NCBI RefSeq assembly: GCF_039523615.1
Contig: NZ_BAAAFQ010000004.1
Coordinates: 372,001-436,000 of the forward strand
DNA length: 64,000 bases
DNA from: Psychrosphaera haliotis
GTDB lineage: Bacteria; Pseudomonadota; Gammaproteobacteria; Enterobacterales; Alteromonadaceae
Reading direction: 5' to 3'
Part shown: positions 25,236 through 34,323 of the stretch, piece by piece
How the letters are laid out: every line of letters begins with the position of its first letter
Numbering within the stretch: position 1 is the stretch's first letter
The notes under the pieces: model-generated
Told to the model about the DNA's origin: nothing
What the model saw: only the letters and a program-made list of their open reading frames with translations
Database searches by the model: none
Position numbers and translations under genes: made by a program

Positions 25236-27383
25236 TTATTTGGCTAAGTTAGATTCTAATTGGTTCAAAATAGTACGAAACTCTGTTGGTTCATTCACAT
25301 CGCAAAGCTCGTACCTTGCCGATAATTTCGGTGTGGTGCTTTCTAACTCTCTTTCAATTCTTGTTACCAGTACTTGTGCCTGGTTTAGATCATAATTATT
25401 CGCTACCAACCAATACCTATGGCCATTAATTGGCAATATTTGATATTGCTTGTTTAGATTTTTTATTCTTTCCAATTTGTCACTAATGGCATCATCCGCC
25501 GCTTTAATGCCTAGCGATGCATTCAGTTCAGATACACCATTAAAGTCCATGGCAATGATAGTGAACATCTTTAACTTGCTGACTTCAGCTTGACTGCGTT
25601 TCGGTAAATTATTAGTGCTAATTTGCACATTATTCATTTGGGCCATTAATTGTTCGATAGCTCGCTCTGCAACGGCTAAACTTAAATGCGCTAGAGGTTT
25701 GCGGCCACTTGCTTGTCTTCTAAGTACAGCATTATAAATAAACAACACTAAGCCAAACACTAATAACAAAATTAACCAGCGTGTATTAGATAGCTTTTCT
25801 GTTAATAAAACCAAGGCATTAGATAAGTTAACATTCATAGCTTGATGCTCGTCTAGCATATTTTGTTGCTCTTTAAGTTGACGACCAACTTTAAAGTCGC
25901 GATATGCTTGAAGCTGTACCTGCATTCCTTCTTTTTTTCTATTTTCTAAATATTCTATAAGCCCTGTGGTTTTAGAAACTTGAGGCCAGTCTTTCATTAA
26001 AACCTCTGCGGTTCTTTGGGCTTTAAGTGCCTCTAATTTACCAACTCCAGTTTCAGAGGAGTAATTGTTAAACGCAGAAAATTCGAGTTCTATCTTAGAT
26101 AAGTACTTTAATGAGACATCTGGTAAGTCTTTTAATAACGCTATTTGAGCTTTAACAAAATACAGTTCATTCTGAGTTTTTAATTGCTCAGTCTTATCTC
26201 GTCCTAGGGCATTAGTTAGGCCTTTAACTTTATCTGCTGCCTTTATAAGCTGTTCCGCGTATTCTAATTTTTGCTGTGCAATTTGATTTTTAATCAAAGC
26301 TATTAAGCTTTGTAATTGCAAGTATCGGTTTCGCACTTGCTGCGCACTTTTGTAAACAGACTCCAAGCGCTTATCAGCTTCTCTATATTTAAGAGATTGG
26401 CTATTTAATTGCGCCCATTCAATTTGGGTCTGCAATGACGACGACGATAGTTTGTTGTCTTGCAAATAGCTCACTAACCGTTTGAAGCTTTGTTCCGCTA
26501 GAAACAAATCATTTTGTTTAATAAGCAACTTTATATGTGCTTGTTTTGCCCAAACTATGAGTGGCATTAAGCCGCTTGAATTTGCTTTTTCAATTGCCGT
26601 ATTAAGGCTGCGGTTTGCTAGTTCGTGATCTTGTAGGGAAGCAAAAAACGAAACCTTTTTTAAGCTCCAAAACACCCATAAATAATCAATATTGTCGGCT
26701 TTATCCGCCCACTCATCAAGAAGTGCTGTGGCGTTGTCAAAATGGGATATAGTTTCCTGATAATCCAGCATGCTAACGGCATTATCTATTTTGAGTTCAT
26801 GCAAACGTAGTGTTAACACTAACTTTTCTGGCTCGGCCAGTTTATCAATATCACTGATAACTAAATTAAGCACTTGTTCAGACTGCGCAGGCTTTCCTGA
26901 CAAATAAAGAGCGTGAGCTTTGATAAGACGTAAGTTAACTAACTGAGCCAATGTTAAAGTGTTATCTGTTATAAAGTACTCAACACCAGCTAATTGTTTT
27001 TTGGGAGTAACTGCATTTGGCGTTTGTACCGCACTTAAAAACTCACTTAAGGTTTTAAATTCACTTTGGAACCGGTTTTTTACTTTATCTATTTGCGCAA
27101 CTTTAACAACGTCTTCCGCGTTTTTTTTACGCTTACTAAACCAGTCATTATTTGTAGGGCTTGTTTTATTAGGCGAAGCTTCCGTTTTATTAGATGAAGC
27201 GTCTGGCTTATTAGATGAGGCTTCCGTTGAGTTGGCTAATGAATTTGAATCATTATTAGCTACTGAACTCGAATAATTGCTAGCAAATGAGGCGGTTGAG
27301 CAAAACACAGATACAAAAAAGCACGTCAGCGTAACGGCTAACCTCTGCTTTTCTCTATATCTGTTGTTTTGCCAGAACTTCAT
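25236..27383 (-). CDS. Membrane protein with helical sensor region and degenerate GGDEF domain
   Basis: 715 residues from ATG 27383, which has GGAG 7 bases upstream; longer starts would run into parE. N-terminal signal/anchor (LAVTLTCFFVSVFCSTASFA), a Ser/Asn/Lys repeat tract at about residues 49-70, a long helical region resembling TPR repeats up to about 480, a membrane helix near 525-545 (WLILLLVFGLVLFIYNAVL), and a C-terminal domain that aligns by eye with GGDEF: MDFNGVSELNASLGIKAADD matches the D-F-K-x-x-N-D-x-x-G block. The GG(D/E)EF loop is replaced by INGHRYWLV, so no cyclase activity is expected. Encoded between parE and parC. Role unknown. Confidence 0.75.
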   Translation of the reverse strand: MKFWQNNRYREKQRLAVTLTCFFVSVFCSTASFASNYSSSVANNDSNSLANSTEASSNKPDASSNKTEASPNKTSPTNNDWFSKRKKNAEDVVKVAQIDKVKNRFQSEFKTLSEFLSAVQTPNAVTPKKQLAGVEYFITDNTLTLAQLVNLRLIKAHALYLSGKPAQSEQVLNLVISDIDKLAEPEKLVLTLRLHELKIDNAVSMLDYQETISHFDNATALLDEWADKADNIDYLWVFWSLKKVSFFASLQDHELANRSLNTAIEKANSSGLMPLIVWAKQAHIKLLIKQNDLFLAEQSFKRLVSYLQDNKLSSSSLQTQIEWAQLNSQSLKYREADKRLESVYKSAQQVRNRYLQLQSLIALIKNQIAQQKLEYAEQLIKAADKVKGLTNALGRDKTEQLKTQNELYFVKAQIALLKDLPDVSLKYLSKIELEFSAFNNYSSETGVGKLEALKAQRTAEVLMKDWPQVSKTTGLIEYLENRKKEGMQVQLQAYRDFKVGRQLKEQQNMLDEHQAMNVNLSNALVLLTEKLSNTRWLILLLVFGLVLFIYNAVLRRQASGRKPLAHLSLAVAERAIEQLMAQMNNVQISTNNLPKRSQAEVSKLKMFTIIAMDFNGVSELNASLGIKAADDAISDKLERIKNLNKQYQILPINGHRYWLVANNYDLNQAQVLVTRIERELESTTPKLSARYELCDVNEPTEFRTILNQLESNLAK
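27175..27237 (-). repeat. 21-bp tandem repeat in the degenerate-GGDEF gene
   Basis: Three in-frame 21-base units code heptapeptides close to TEASSNK (EASSNKP, DASSNKT, EASPNKT region) just after the N-terminal hydrophobic segment. Confidence 0.7.
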
Positions 27384-27402
27384 TATTTCTCCACGTACAA
27401 AA

Positions 27403-29292
27403 CTAAACGGTTGCTTTGTTACCTTTGCTTTCCAACCATGATTTACGATCGCCCGCTCGTTTTTTCGCAAGTAGCATGTCGAGCATTTCCATCGTTGGCG
27501 CAATTTCATCAATCGTTAACTGCACTAATCGACGAGTGTTTGGATCCATAGTGGTTTCGCGAAGTTGCAATGGGTTCATCTCACCTAGACCTTTAAAGCG
27601 CTGAACGTTTACTTTGCCTTTTTTCTTCTCGGCAACAATACGATCTAAGATCCCGTCTTTTTCGCCATCGTCCAAGGCATAAAAGACTTCTTTGCCTACA
27701 TCAATTCGATAAAGTGGAGGCATAGCAACATAAACATGACCAGCTTCAACAAGCGTTTGATAATGACGAGTAAACAGTGCGCATAATAATGTAGCGATAT
27801 GCAGACCATCACTATCGGCGTCGGCAAGGATACAAACTTTCCCATACCTTAACTGAGATAAATCTGACGAGTCAGGATCCATACCAATGGCTACAGAGAT
27901 ATCATGTACTTCTTGTGAACCAAGAACTTGTCCAGCTTCAACTTCCCATGTATTTAGAATCTTGCCTCGAAGCGGCATGATAGCTTGAAACTCACGATCT
28001 CTTGCTTGTTTTGCAGAACCACCAGCTGAGTCACCCTCAACTAAAAACAATTCTGTTCTGTCGTTTTCTTGGCTAGAACAGTCGGTTAATTTACCTGGCA
28101 GTGCTGGACCTTGAGTGACTTTTTTACGTATGACCTTTTTAGCAGCTCTTAATCGTTTTTGTGCATTGGAGATACACATATCCGCTAGTAGCTCAGCAAT
28201 ATCCGTATGCGTGTTTAACCACAAGCTAAAGGCATCTTTAACGATACCAGACACAAATGTCGCACACTGTCTTGAAGATAAACGTTCTTTAGTTTGACCA
28301 GCAAATTGCGGGTCTTGCATTTTAACCGACAATATATAGCTGCATCGTTCCCAAATATCTTCAGGCGTCAGCTTGATACCGCGAGGGACTAAATTTCGGA
28401 ATTCACAAAACTCACGCATAGCTTCTAACAGACCTTGTCTTAGTCCGTTTACATGAGTACCACCTTGAGCTGTAGGAATTAGGTTTACATAACTTTCGCC
28501 AATAGAGTCACCACCTTCAGGTAACCAAGTAACCGCCCACTCAGCTGCTTCTAAATTACCGCTAAAAGAACCAACAAATGGGTCTTCCGGCAGCATAACA
28601 AAACCTTTTACTGCATCAACTAAGTAGTCTTTTAAGCCATCTTGATAAAACCACTCGTGGGTTTCTTTAAGCTGTTTATTGTTAAACTTAATTTTTAAGC
28701 CTGGGCATAAAACAGCTTTAGCTCTGAGGTTGTGGATCAAACGAGAGTTAGAGAATTTTGCGCTATCAAAATAAGAAGGGTCAGCCCAAAATCGTACTGT
28801 TGTACCAGTATTTCTGCGCCCTACTGTTCCTATAACTTCTAAGCTTTGAACCTTATCGCCATTTTCAAAAGCGATTTGATATTCTTGTGCATCGCGTCGA
28901 ACACGAACTTCCATTCTAGTGGTAAGTGCATTTACAACTGATACACCTACGCCATGCAAACCACCTGAGAATTCGTAGTTGCTGTTGGAAAACTTACCAC
29001 CAGCATGCAGCTTGGTAAGAATTAGCTCTACGCCTGGTATCCCTTCTTCAGGGTGAATATCTACCGGCATTCCTCGTCCATCATCGGACACTTCCAAAGA
29101 ATTATCTTCGTGCAGCGTCACCACAATATGACTTGCATGTCCTGCCAAAGCTTCATCAACACTGTTGTCTATTACTTCTTGAGCAAGGTGATTTGGACGG
29201 GTTGTATCGGTATACATTCCAGGGCGACGACGTACCGGCTCTAAACCGTTTAGTACCTCTATCGCTTCTGCATTATAAGATTGATTAGTCAT
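27403..29292 (-). CDS. parE: DNA topoisomerase IV subunit B
   Basis: ATPase subunit of topoisomerase IV. 629 residues, the E. coli length. GHKL ATPase motifs: VIDNSVDEALAGHA near 41-54 with the catalytic Glu/Asn region, DDGRGMPVDIHPEEG and GGLHGVGVSVVNALT. Toprim motifs are EGDSAGGSAKQARDREFQAI and the DADSDG acidic cluster. QRFKGLGEMNP lies near the C-terminus. First of the run parE, degenerate GGDEF, parC. yqiA is 59 bases upstream on the same strand. Confidence 0.97.
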   Translation of the reverse strand: MTNQSYNAEAIEVLNGLEPVRRRPGMYTDTTRPNHLAQEVIDNSVDEALAGHASHIVVTLHEDNSLEVSDDGRGMPVDIHPEEGIPGVELILTKLHAGGKFSNSNYEFSGGLHGVGVSVVNALTTRMEVRVRRDAQEYQIAFENGDKVQSLEVIGTVGRRNTGTTVRFWADPSYFDSAKFSNSRLIHNLRAKAVLCPGLKIKFNNKQLKETHEWFYQDGLKDYLVDAVKGFVMLPEDPFVGSFSGNLEAAEWAVTWLPEGGDSIGESYVNLIPTAQGGTHVNGLRQGLLEAMREFCEFRNLVPRGIKLTPEDIWERCSYILSVKMQDPQFAGQTKERLSSRQCATFVSGIVKDAFSLWLNTHTDIAELLADMCISNAQKRLRAAKKVIRKKVTQGPALPGKLTDCSSQENDRTELFLVEGDSAGGSAKQARDREFQAIMPLRGKILNTWEVEAGQVLGSQEVHDISVAIGMDPDSSDLSQLRYGKVCILADADSDGLHIATLLCALFTRHYQTLVEAGHVYVAMPPLYRIDVGKEVFYALDDGEKDGILDRIVAEKKKGKVNVQRFKGLGEMNPLQLRETTMDPNTRRLVQLTIDEIAPTMEMLDMLLAKKRAGDRKSWLESKGNKATV

Positions 29293-29351
29293 AGCGCTTA
29301 TTATTCTAATTTTAGGTTCTAAATGAAAGGTTAACTAGGATTGAGTCAAAC

Positions 29352-29933
29352 TTAAAGGAAAAAATCCACTATCTGCGGTAAGTATCGCTTAAAGCCAATA
29401 AAACTGTGATTGCCACCGGGTTCTAATGTCATTTTGGCCAACTGGTAATGTTCGGCGGCTTGACGATAATCTAGAACTTCATCGCCCTCTTGCTGCAAAC
29501 ACCATACTTTACTTGAGTCATGTAAAGTTGGCTGATAAATAGCTTTTAATTCGTCCATATGATGCGGCTCTAATAAGTACTCTTCACCTGTGATAGGTTG
29601 AACTTGCTTACCTACGTAATCCTCTAGTAGCTCAAACGGCTTAACTGCAGGGTTTATTACAACCGCAGGGACGTTGTATTTATTATGAATATAAGTACTT
29701 ATAAAACCGCCTAGGCTACTACCCACAATGCCAATTAGCTCAAAGTCATTTGTTTGTTTAATTGACTCAACCAGTGTTTCCACCTCACTAATAGCTTGTT
29801 GGGGATGCACATGTAACTGAGGCGTATACACCTTTATATCTGGGTGATGCAGTTTCATAAATTGATTAAATTGAACGGCTTTTTCAGACAAAGGGGATGA
29901 ATGAAATCCGTGTAGATATATAATACTGGCCAT
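29352..29933 (-). CDS. yqiA: YqiA family alpha/beta-hydrolase (esterase)
   Basis: Small esterase of the alpha/beta-hydrolase fold, 193 residues. IIYLHGFHSSPLSEKA near residues 4-19 is the oxyanion region. The nucleophile elbow GSSLGG is near 68-73, and the acid/His end reads EGDEVLDYR and GGNHSFIGF. It overlaps the upstream DUF1249 stop by one base (TAATG), so it is translationally coupled. In E. coli yqiA also sits just before parE. Natural substrate unknown. Confidence 0.9.
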   Translation of the reverse strand: MASIIYLHGFHSSPLSEKAVQFNQFMKLHHPDIKVYTPQLHVHPQQAISEVETLVESIKQTNDFELIGIVGSSLGGFISTYIHNKYNVPAVVINPAVKPFELLEDYVGKQVQPITGEEYLLEPHHMDELKAIYQPTLHDSSKVWCLQQEGDEVLDYRQAAEHYQLAKMTLEPGGNHSFIGFKRYLPQIVDFFL

Positions 29934-30403
29934 TAACTTGATGCTGAGTTTTTTAAAAGACGGTCATCTATTTTATCAGGTTGATGGTCTATTGCTAAGT
30001 TTAACCAATCTTTTAACAAGGCATTTATCTGCGTTTTTTCATCTTTATGATGAAGCTTGTCATTTGGGTATGGATTGTTTGGGCGAATGCGATCTTGTTG
30101 CTGGTATTTAGTAACTTCAACCATTTGTGCATCATGATAAAGCCTAAACTCAATATCCATTTGACCCACCAGTGTACTTAACGTACTTCTTTGTTGAAGC
30201 GTAAACTGTTCTGTATATGGTGAAATATCAGACACTGATAATTCAAAATAAAGCCCCTGACCTAGCTCAATGTGCCATTGCTGCCCTTGAATATACTCCA
30301 ACGGCAAAAGCCTTAATAATAAGGCATAGTTGCGACTACAAATAGTTTGTAAACGCTTGAGGTCAACAACGTACTTTTCTTTTTTTACAGTATTCATATT
30401 CAT
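29933..30403 (-). CDS. yqiB: DUF1249 family protein (YqiB)
   Basis: Conserved protein of unknown function, 156 residues, soluble. LQTICSRNYALLLRLLPLEY and FELSVSDISPYTEQFTLQQ are DUF1249-like; PYPNDKLHHKDEKTQINALLKDWL closes the domain. The ATG directly follows the nudF stop (TAGATG), and the stop overlaps yqiA. In E. coli the order is nudF-yqiB-cpdA-yqiA; here cpdA is absent from the join. No catalytic motif seen. Confidence 0.88.
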   Translation of the reverse strand: MNMNTVKKEKYVVDLKRLQTICSRNYALLLRLLPLEYIQGQQWHIELGQGLYFELSVSDISPYTEQFTLQQRSTLSTLVGQMDIEFRLYHDAQMVEVTKYQQQDRIRPNNPYPNDKLHHKDEKTQINALLKDWLNLAIDHQPDKIDDRLLKNSASS

Positions 30404-31039
30404 CTAGTATTTTGCAGGCTCTGCATCTATCTTCTGTTTATTAAGCCTTAACCATTGTAGGCTAATAACTGTCGCTGCGTTATCTATTACACCCGAGTCT
30501 AATAATTCAAATGCATGCTCAACATCTAATACGTGAACTTTGATATCTTCGTTTTCATCTTCTAAACCGTGTACGCCACCAACGCCGCTTGAATCAACAA
30601 TACCCATGTACAAATAAAGTCGTTCACTGGTTCCGCCTGGGCTAGACAAGTAGCTGAGCATTGGCGTTAGTGCATTTATATTCAAATCAGCCTCTTCAAA
30701 TGCTTCCCTTTTGGCGACATCCTCTAAGTCTTCATTTTCTTTATCTACCATGCCGGCAATGACTTCTAGTAACCAAGGAGATTCTTTTGATGCCAGAGCG
30801 CCAATTCTGATTTGCTCAATAAGCACAACTTTTTGTTCAAAAGGATCGTAAGGTAGCACCCCTACAGCATCACCTCGTTCAAATATTTCACGGTCAACCC
30901 AGTTGCTTTGACCGCCATTAAACAGGTTATGTCTGAACGTAAATTTGTTTATTTTAAAAAAGCCGTTAAATACTTTATCTACAGACTTGATTTCAATATT
31001 TTTGCTATCAAATAGAGGTGTATATTTATCGCTCGCCAT
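30404..31039 (-). CDS. nudF: ADP-ribose pyrophosphatase (Nudix hydrolase)
   Basis: Hydrolyses ADP-ribose to AMP and ribose-5-phosphate. 211 residues, E. coli NudF length. Pre-Nudix part VVLIEQIRIGAL and PWLLEVIAGMVD; the Nudix box reads KREAFEEADLN near residues 105-115, with the metal-binding REAFEE intact but Asp where the usual EExG glycine stands and one extra residue earlier in the box. SSPGGTSERLYLYMG is typical of NudF. First gene of nudF-DUF1249-yqiA, divergent from tolC, the classic gammaproteobacterial layout. Confidence 0.9.
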   Translation of the reverse strand: MASDKYTPLFDSKNIEIKSVDKVFNGFFKINKFTFRHNLFNGGQSNWVDREIFERGDAVGVLPYDPFEQKVVLIEQIRIGALASKESPWLLEVIAGMVDKENEDLEDVAKREAFEEADLNINALTPMLSYLSSPGGTSERLYLYMGIVDSSGVGGVHGLEDENEDIKVHVLDVEHAFELLDSGVIDNAATVISLQWLRLNKQKIDAEPAKY

Positions 31040-31241
31040 TCGTTAATCCCTGCTCAACCGGTTAAGTTGGGAGTTTAACATAAATAACGGTTTCAGCTTA
31101 TTTACAATTCAATATTCTGTTACATTTGCAGTATATTAATTTACATTAAAAACATTACGCAAAACAACGAGAAAGGCTACAATATAGCCAATTATCGCTA
31201 AACGCTAAAATTGGAATAAAATTTTCGGTTAAGGAACCAGT

Positions 31242-32564
31242 ATGAGAAAGTCTTTTATAACAGCATCTATCGCGCTATTTTTCGCCAGCGTCTCTATGCA
31301 AACTCAAGCGACAAACTTATTAGATGCTTACAAAGATGCGGTACAAAACGACCCACAAACTTTAAAAGCAAAAGCGAGCTACGAAGCAACACTACAAACT
31401 GAAGAACAAGCATTTGCTCGTTTGCTACCTAATATCTCATTCTCTGCCGGATACTCGCTAGGCAACAGTGAAGCAGTGAGCTCTACTACTAATGAAGTTT
31501 ATGATTATGACTCAAGTAATCTAAATTATGGACTAACTCTTACCCAAACTATTTTCCAAATGGGTGACTGGTACAATTTAGACGCTGCTGAAAAGCGTGC
31601 GTTACAAGCACAAACAAGTTTAAACCTTGCTCAACAAACTTTGATTCAACGTGTTGCACAAAGTTACTTCAACGTTTTAAAGGCTCAGGATAATCTAGAG
31701 TTCTCTCAAGCTGAGAAAAAAGCCATTGAGCGTCAACTTGAACAAACTAAAGAGCGTTTTAAAGTCGGTTTAACGGCTATTACTGACGTACACGAAGCTC
31801 AAGCTAATTATGACAATGCTGTTGCTACTGAAATTCGCAGTAAAAGCAACGTAGAAATTTCAAAAGAAGCTTTACGTGAAATTACCGGCAAGTTTTACAA
31901 CAACTTTAACGCTTTAAACACAGAGCGTTTTGAAGCTTCTTTGCCTGTACCTAACGATGTACAACAATGGGTTACTAAAGCGGAGCAAAATAACTTGGAG
32001 CTTAAAGGTAAAGAGTTAGTTGTTGAAGCGGCTAAGTTTGATATCAAACGCGCTGACGCTGGTCATTACCCTACGCTAAATTTAACAGCATCATTAAGCA
32101 ACAACGATGCTGGTAAAGACATTGATAGCCCAGCATTAAACTCTTCATCAATTGGCTTAACGTTAAACGTGCCAATTTATAGCGGTGGTGGCACAACAGC
32201 AGCAGTGAAACAAGCTCAAGCCAACTATGTATTTGCTAGCGAAGATCGTGAAGCTGCCTATAGAGCTGCGGTACGTAGCGTAAGAACATCATTTGCCGAC
32301 GTTTCCTCATTAGTATCTACGCTTAAAGCGTTAAACCAATCAGTTGTATCAGCCGAGAGCGCATTACAGGCAACACAAGCTGGTTTTGATGTTGGTACTC
32401 GTACCATCGTTGACGTACTTAACAGCACAAGAAACCTTTATAATGCAAAGCGTAACTTAGCTACAAGTCGCTATGACTACATTTTAGCAATGCTTACGCT
32501 TAGACAAGCATCTGGCGAACTAAACGGTAAAGACTTAGCAGCTGTAAATAGCGGCCTTAAGTAA
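31242..32564 (+). CDS. tolC: TolC family outer membrane channel
   Basis: Trimeric outer-membrane/periplasmic tunnel used by type I secretion and efflux pumps. 440 residues. Signal peptide of about 23 residues ending at MQTQA-TN. The two repeats of the TolC fold are visible (NLLDAYKDAVQNDPQTLKAK and the later LKGKELVVEAAKFDIKRADAGHYPTLNL), as is GTRTIVDVLNSTRNLYNAKRN. Ribosome site AAGGAA before the ATG. Divergent from nudF and followed by a strong terminator. It is a natural partner for adaptor/ABC systems such as the one at 17892-22486 (inference). Confidence 0.95.
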   Translation: MRKSFITASIALFFASVSMQTQATNLLDAYKDAVQNDPQTLKAKASYEATLQTEEQAFARLLPNISFSAGYSLGNSEAVSSTTNEVYDYDSSNLNYGLTLTQTIFQMGDWYNLDAAEKRALQAQTSLNLAQQTLIQRVAQSYFNVLKAQDNLEFSQAEKKAIERQLEQTKERFKVGLTAITDVHEAQANYDNAVATEIRSKSNVEISKEALREITGKFYNNFNALNTERFEASLPVPNDVQQWVTKAEQNNLELKGKELVVEAAKFDIKRADAGHYPTLNLTASLSNNDAGKDIDSPALNSSSIGLTLNVPIYSGGGTTAAVKQAQANYVFASEDREAAYRAAVRSVRTSFADVSSLVSTLKALNQSVVSAESALQATQAGFDVGTRTIVDVLNSTRNLYNAKRNLATSRYDYILAMLTLRQASGELNGKDLAAVNSGLK

Positions 32565-32597
32565 AAACCTTTAGCAAAGATAAATAGTTAATATATA

Positions 32598-32622
32598 AAC
32601 GGAGCATTCGCTCCGTTTTTTG
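32598..32622 (+). terminator. Intrinsic terminator after tolC
   Basis: Stem AACGGAGC / GCTCCGTT, 4-base loop ATTC, followed by TTTTT. Confidence 0.9.
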
Positions 32623-32718
32623 TGTCCAACTGAAATGACCAGAAAGGGATATCAATAAGCACTTACTATACGTTAGAATAGAAAGCAGATAATTTGTTCC
32701 CTATCGTGAGACTCCGTT

Positions 32719-33669
32719 TTGAGTAAACCTGAATCAAAAAACAACTTTGTTGCACCTACCTTTTCTTGGCGTTTTTTCCATCCAAAGTTTTGGCTTACCT
32801 GGCTTTTAGTTATAACTCTTTATTCACTTAGCTGGTTGCCTTATAAGTTACAGCTTGCTATGGGCAGAGGTATTGGCCGGTTATTGATGTCCGTAATGAA
32901 AAAAAGAAAACGCATTGCGACAAAGAACATCCAACTGTGTTTCCCTGATATGCCTCAAAAAGATGTCGAACAGTTAGTAAAAGTTAACTTTGAAAATGCA
33001 GGTATCGCACTATTTGAAAGTGGTATCTCTTGGTGGTGGCCAACTTGGCGCGCAAAACCTATTTGTAATGTAAAAGGGACTGAGCATATTGATGGAGCGT
33101 TAAAACAAGGCAAAGGTGTTTTTTTACTGTTCTTCCATATTCTACCGTTAGAAATGATGGGCCGTGTACTTGGAGAAAACGGCTACCCTTGTGTTGGTTT
33201 TTATCGTCCGCACAATAATAAACTATTAGAATGGGTGCAATACAGAGGTCGCTGTCGTTCAAATCGTTATATGATTGGAAAAAAAGACGTTAAGGGTTTA
33301 TTAAAAGCTTTATCAAACGGTGAAATAACGGTTTATTTACCGGATCATGACTATGGTCCAAAACGCAGTGTATTCGCACCATTTTTTGCAGTAGATAAAG
33401 CAGCCTCAACAACAGGCACCGAAATTTTTGCAAGTCACAAAAACGCCGCGACTATCCCAACAAAGTTAAAAAGATTACCAGATAATTCTGGTTATGAGAT
33501 TGAATTTTTGCCTCCTTTAAGTGATTATCCTAGTAAGGACTCACTTGAAAATGCACAGCAAATAAATAAGTGGGTAGAACAAGCAGTATTAGATAATATG
33601 GAACAGTACATGTGGGTTCACCGCAGGTTTAAAACAAGACCTACAGATGATCCGGACTCGTTATACTAA
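32719..33669 (+). CDS. LpxL/LpxM-type lipid A acyltransferase
   Basis: Inner-membrane-anchored enzyme of the lauroyl/myristoyl acyltransferase family that adds secondary acyl chains to Kdo2-lipid A. 316 residues. A hydrophobic N-terminal anchor (FWLTWLLVITLYSLSWLPY), then GRGIGRLLMSVMKKRKRIATKNI, the catalytic H-x4-E motif in FFHILPLEMMG near residues 141-151, and YLPDHDYGP near residues 209-217. The start is TTG 32719 (MSKPES); no in-frame ATG matches. Which acyl position it serves cannot be told. The TcpQ-domain gene follows 10 bases downstream. Confidence 0.87.
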   Translation: MSKPESKNNFVAPTFSWRFFHPKFWLTWLLVITLYSLSWLPYKLQLAMGRGIGRLLMSVMKKRKRIATKNIQLCFPDMPQKDVEQLVKVNFENAGIALFESGISWWWPTWRAKPICNVKGTEHIDGALKQGKGVFLLFFHILPLEMMGRVLGENGYPCVGFYRPHNNKLLEWVQYRGRCRSNRYMIGKKDVKGLLKALSNGEITVYLPDHDYGPKRSVFAPFFAVDKAASTTGTEIFASHKNAATIPTKLKRLPDNSGYEIEFLPPLSDYPSKDSLENAQQINKWVEQAVLDNMEQYMWVHRRFKTRPTDDPDSLY

Positions 33670-33679
33670 AGAGGGATTT

Positions 33680-34282
33680 ATGAGCAAAAATAATAAAAGC
33701 ACACAAAAGAAACAATCTGGCAAAATCGGTAAAATTGTTGCACCAATTATTTTTATTCTACTTATTGTCGGCTTTGTTTACTGGGGCAGTGACGAAAGCA
33801 ATAAGACAAGCGAAAACCCAGTAGCAAAAGGTGTTGCTAAGTTTTATGCCGAAGTGCGACAGGCTATGAAACCTGGAGCCGAAAGACTAAACGATTACAC
33901 AATTAAGTTACCTGAACCTGAACAAACAATGGGACAACAACTCGAATCACTTGATGGCACAGTAGAGCCCGCCGAAGATTTTTGGCAAGGTCCTAAGAAA
34001 AAGCGTTCATTTAAACAAAATGATACCCTTAAAACGGCATTAGAAAGTTACTCTTCTGCTGAAGGTATTGAGTTAATTTGGGACCTCAAATATGACTACA
34101 TCGTTAAAGAACACTTTACCGAAAGTAGTGATCTCAAAACCCTATTAAATAAAATATCCACCGTTGTTACCAGTGACTATAGCGGCCAAGTACAAACCTA
34201 CTTTTGTAAAGATGCTAACGCTATTGTCATCACTGACAAAACCGACGACTACATCTCAAAAAATTGCATCTCCACTCGTTAA
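33680..34282 (+). CDS. TcpQ-like domain membrane protein
   Basis: 200 residues from ATG 33680, preceded by GAGGGA; an in-frame ATT/ATG-like extension into the acyltransferase gene is rejected. Basic cytoplasmic tail, one membrane helix at about residues 17-36 (IVAPIIFILLIVGFVYWG), periplasmic linker, and a C-terminal domain from about residue 113 whose TLKTALESYSSAEGIELIWD block resembles the toxin-coregulated-pilus TcpQ/secretin-N type domain. Such domains are usually found in pilus or secretin complexes, but no pilus gene is nearby. Possibly part of an operon with the acyltransferase and the VWA lipoprotein. Role unknown. Confidence 0.65.
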   Translation: MSKNNKSTQKKQSGKIGKIVAPIIFILLIVGFVYWGSDESNKTSENPVAKGVAKFYAEVRQAMKPGAERLNDYTIKLPEPEQTMGQQLESLDGTVEPAEDFWQGPKKKRSFKQNDTLKTALESYSSAEGIELIWDLKYDYIVKEHFTESSDLKTLLNKISTVVTSDYSGQVQTYFCKDANAIVITDKTDDYISKNCISTR

Positions 34283-34323
34283 AGAATTTAGACCGTTAAA
34301 GTTTCGGTATTAAGGAAAAATAT

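Noticed and set aside
27384..27512. Longer N-terminus of the GGDEF-like protein overlapping parE
   Set aside because: The extension has no ribosome site and lies inside parE codons; ATG 27383 has GGAG and begins a hydrophobic export-type segment.
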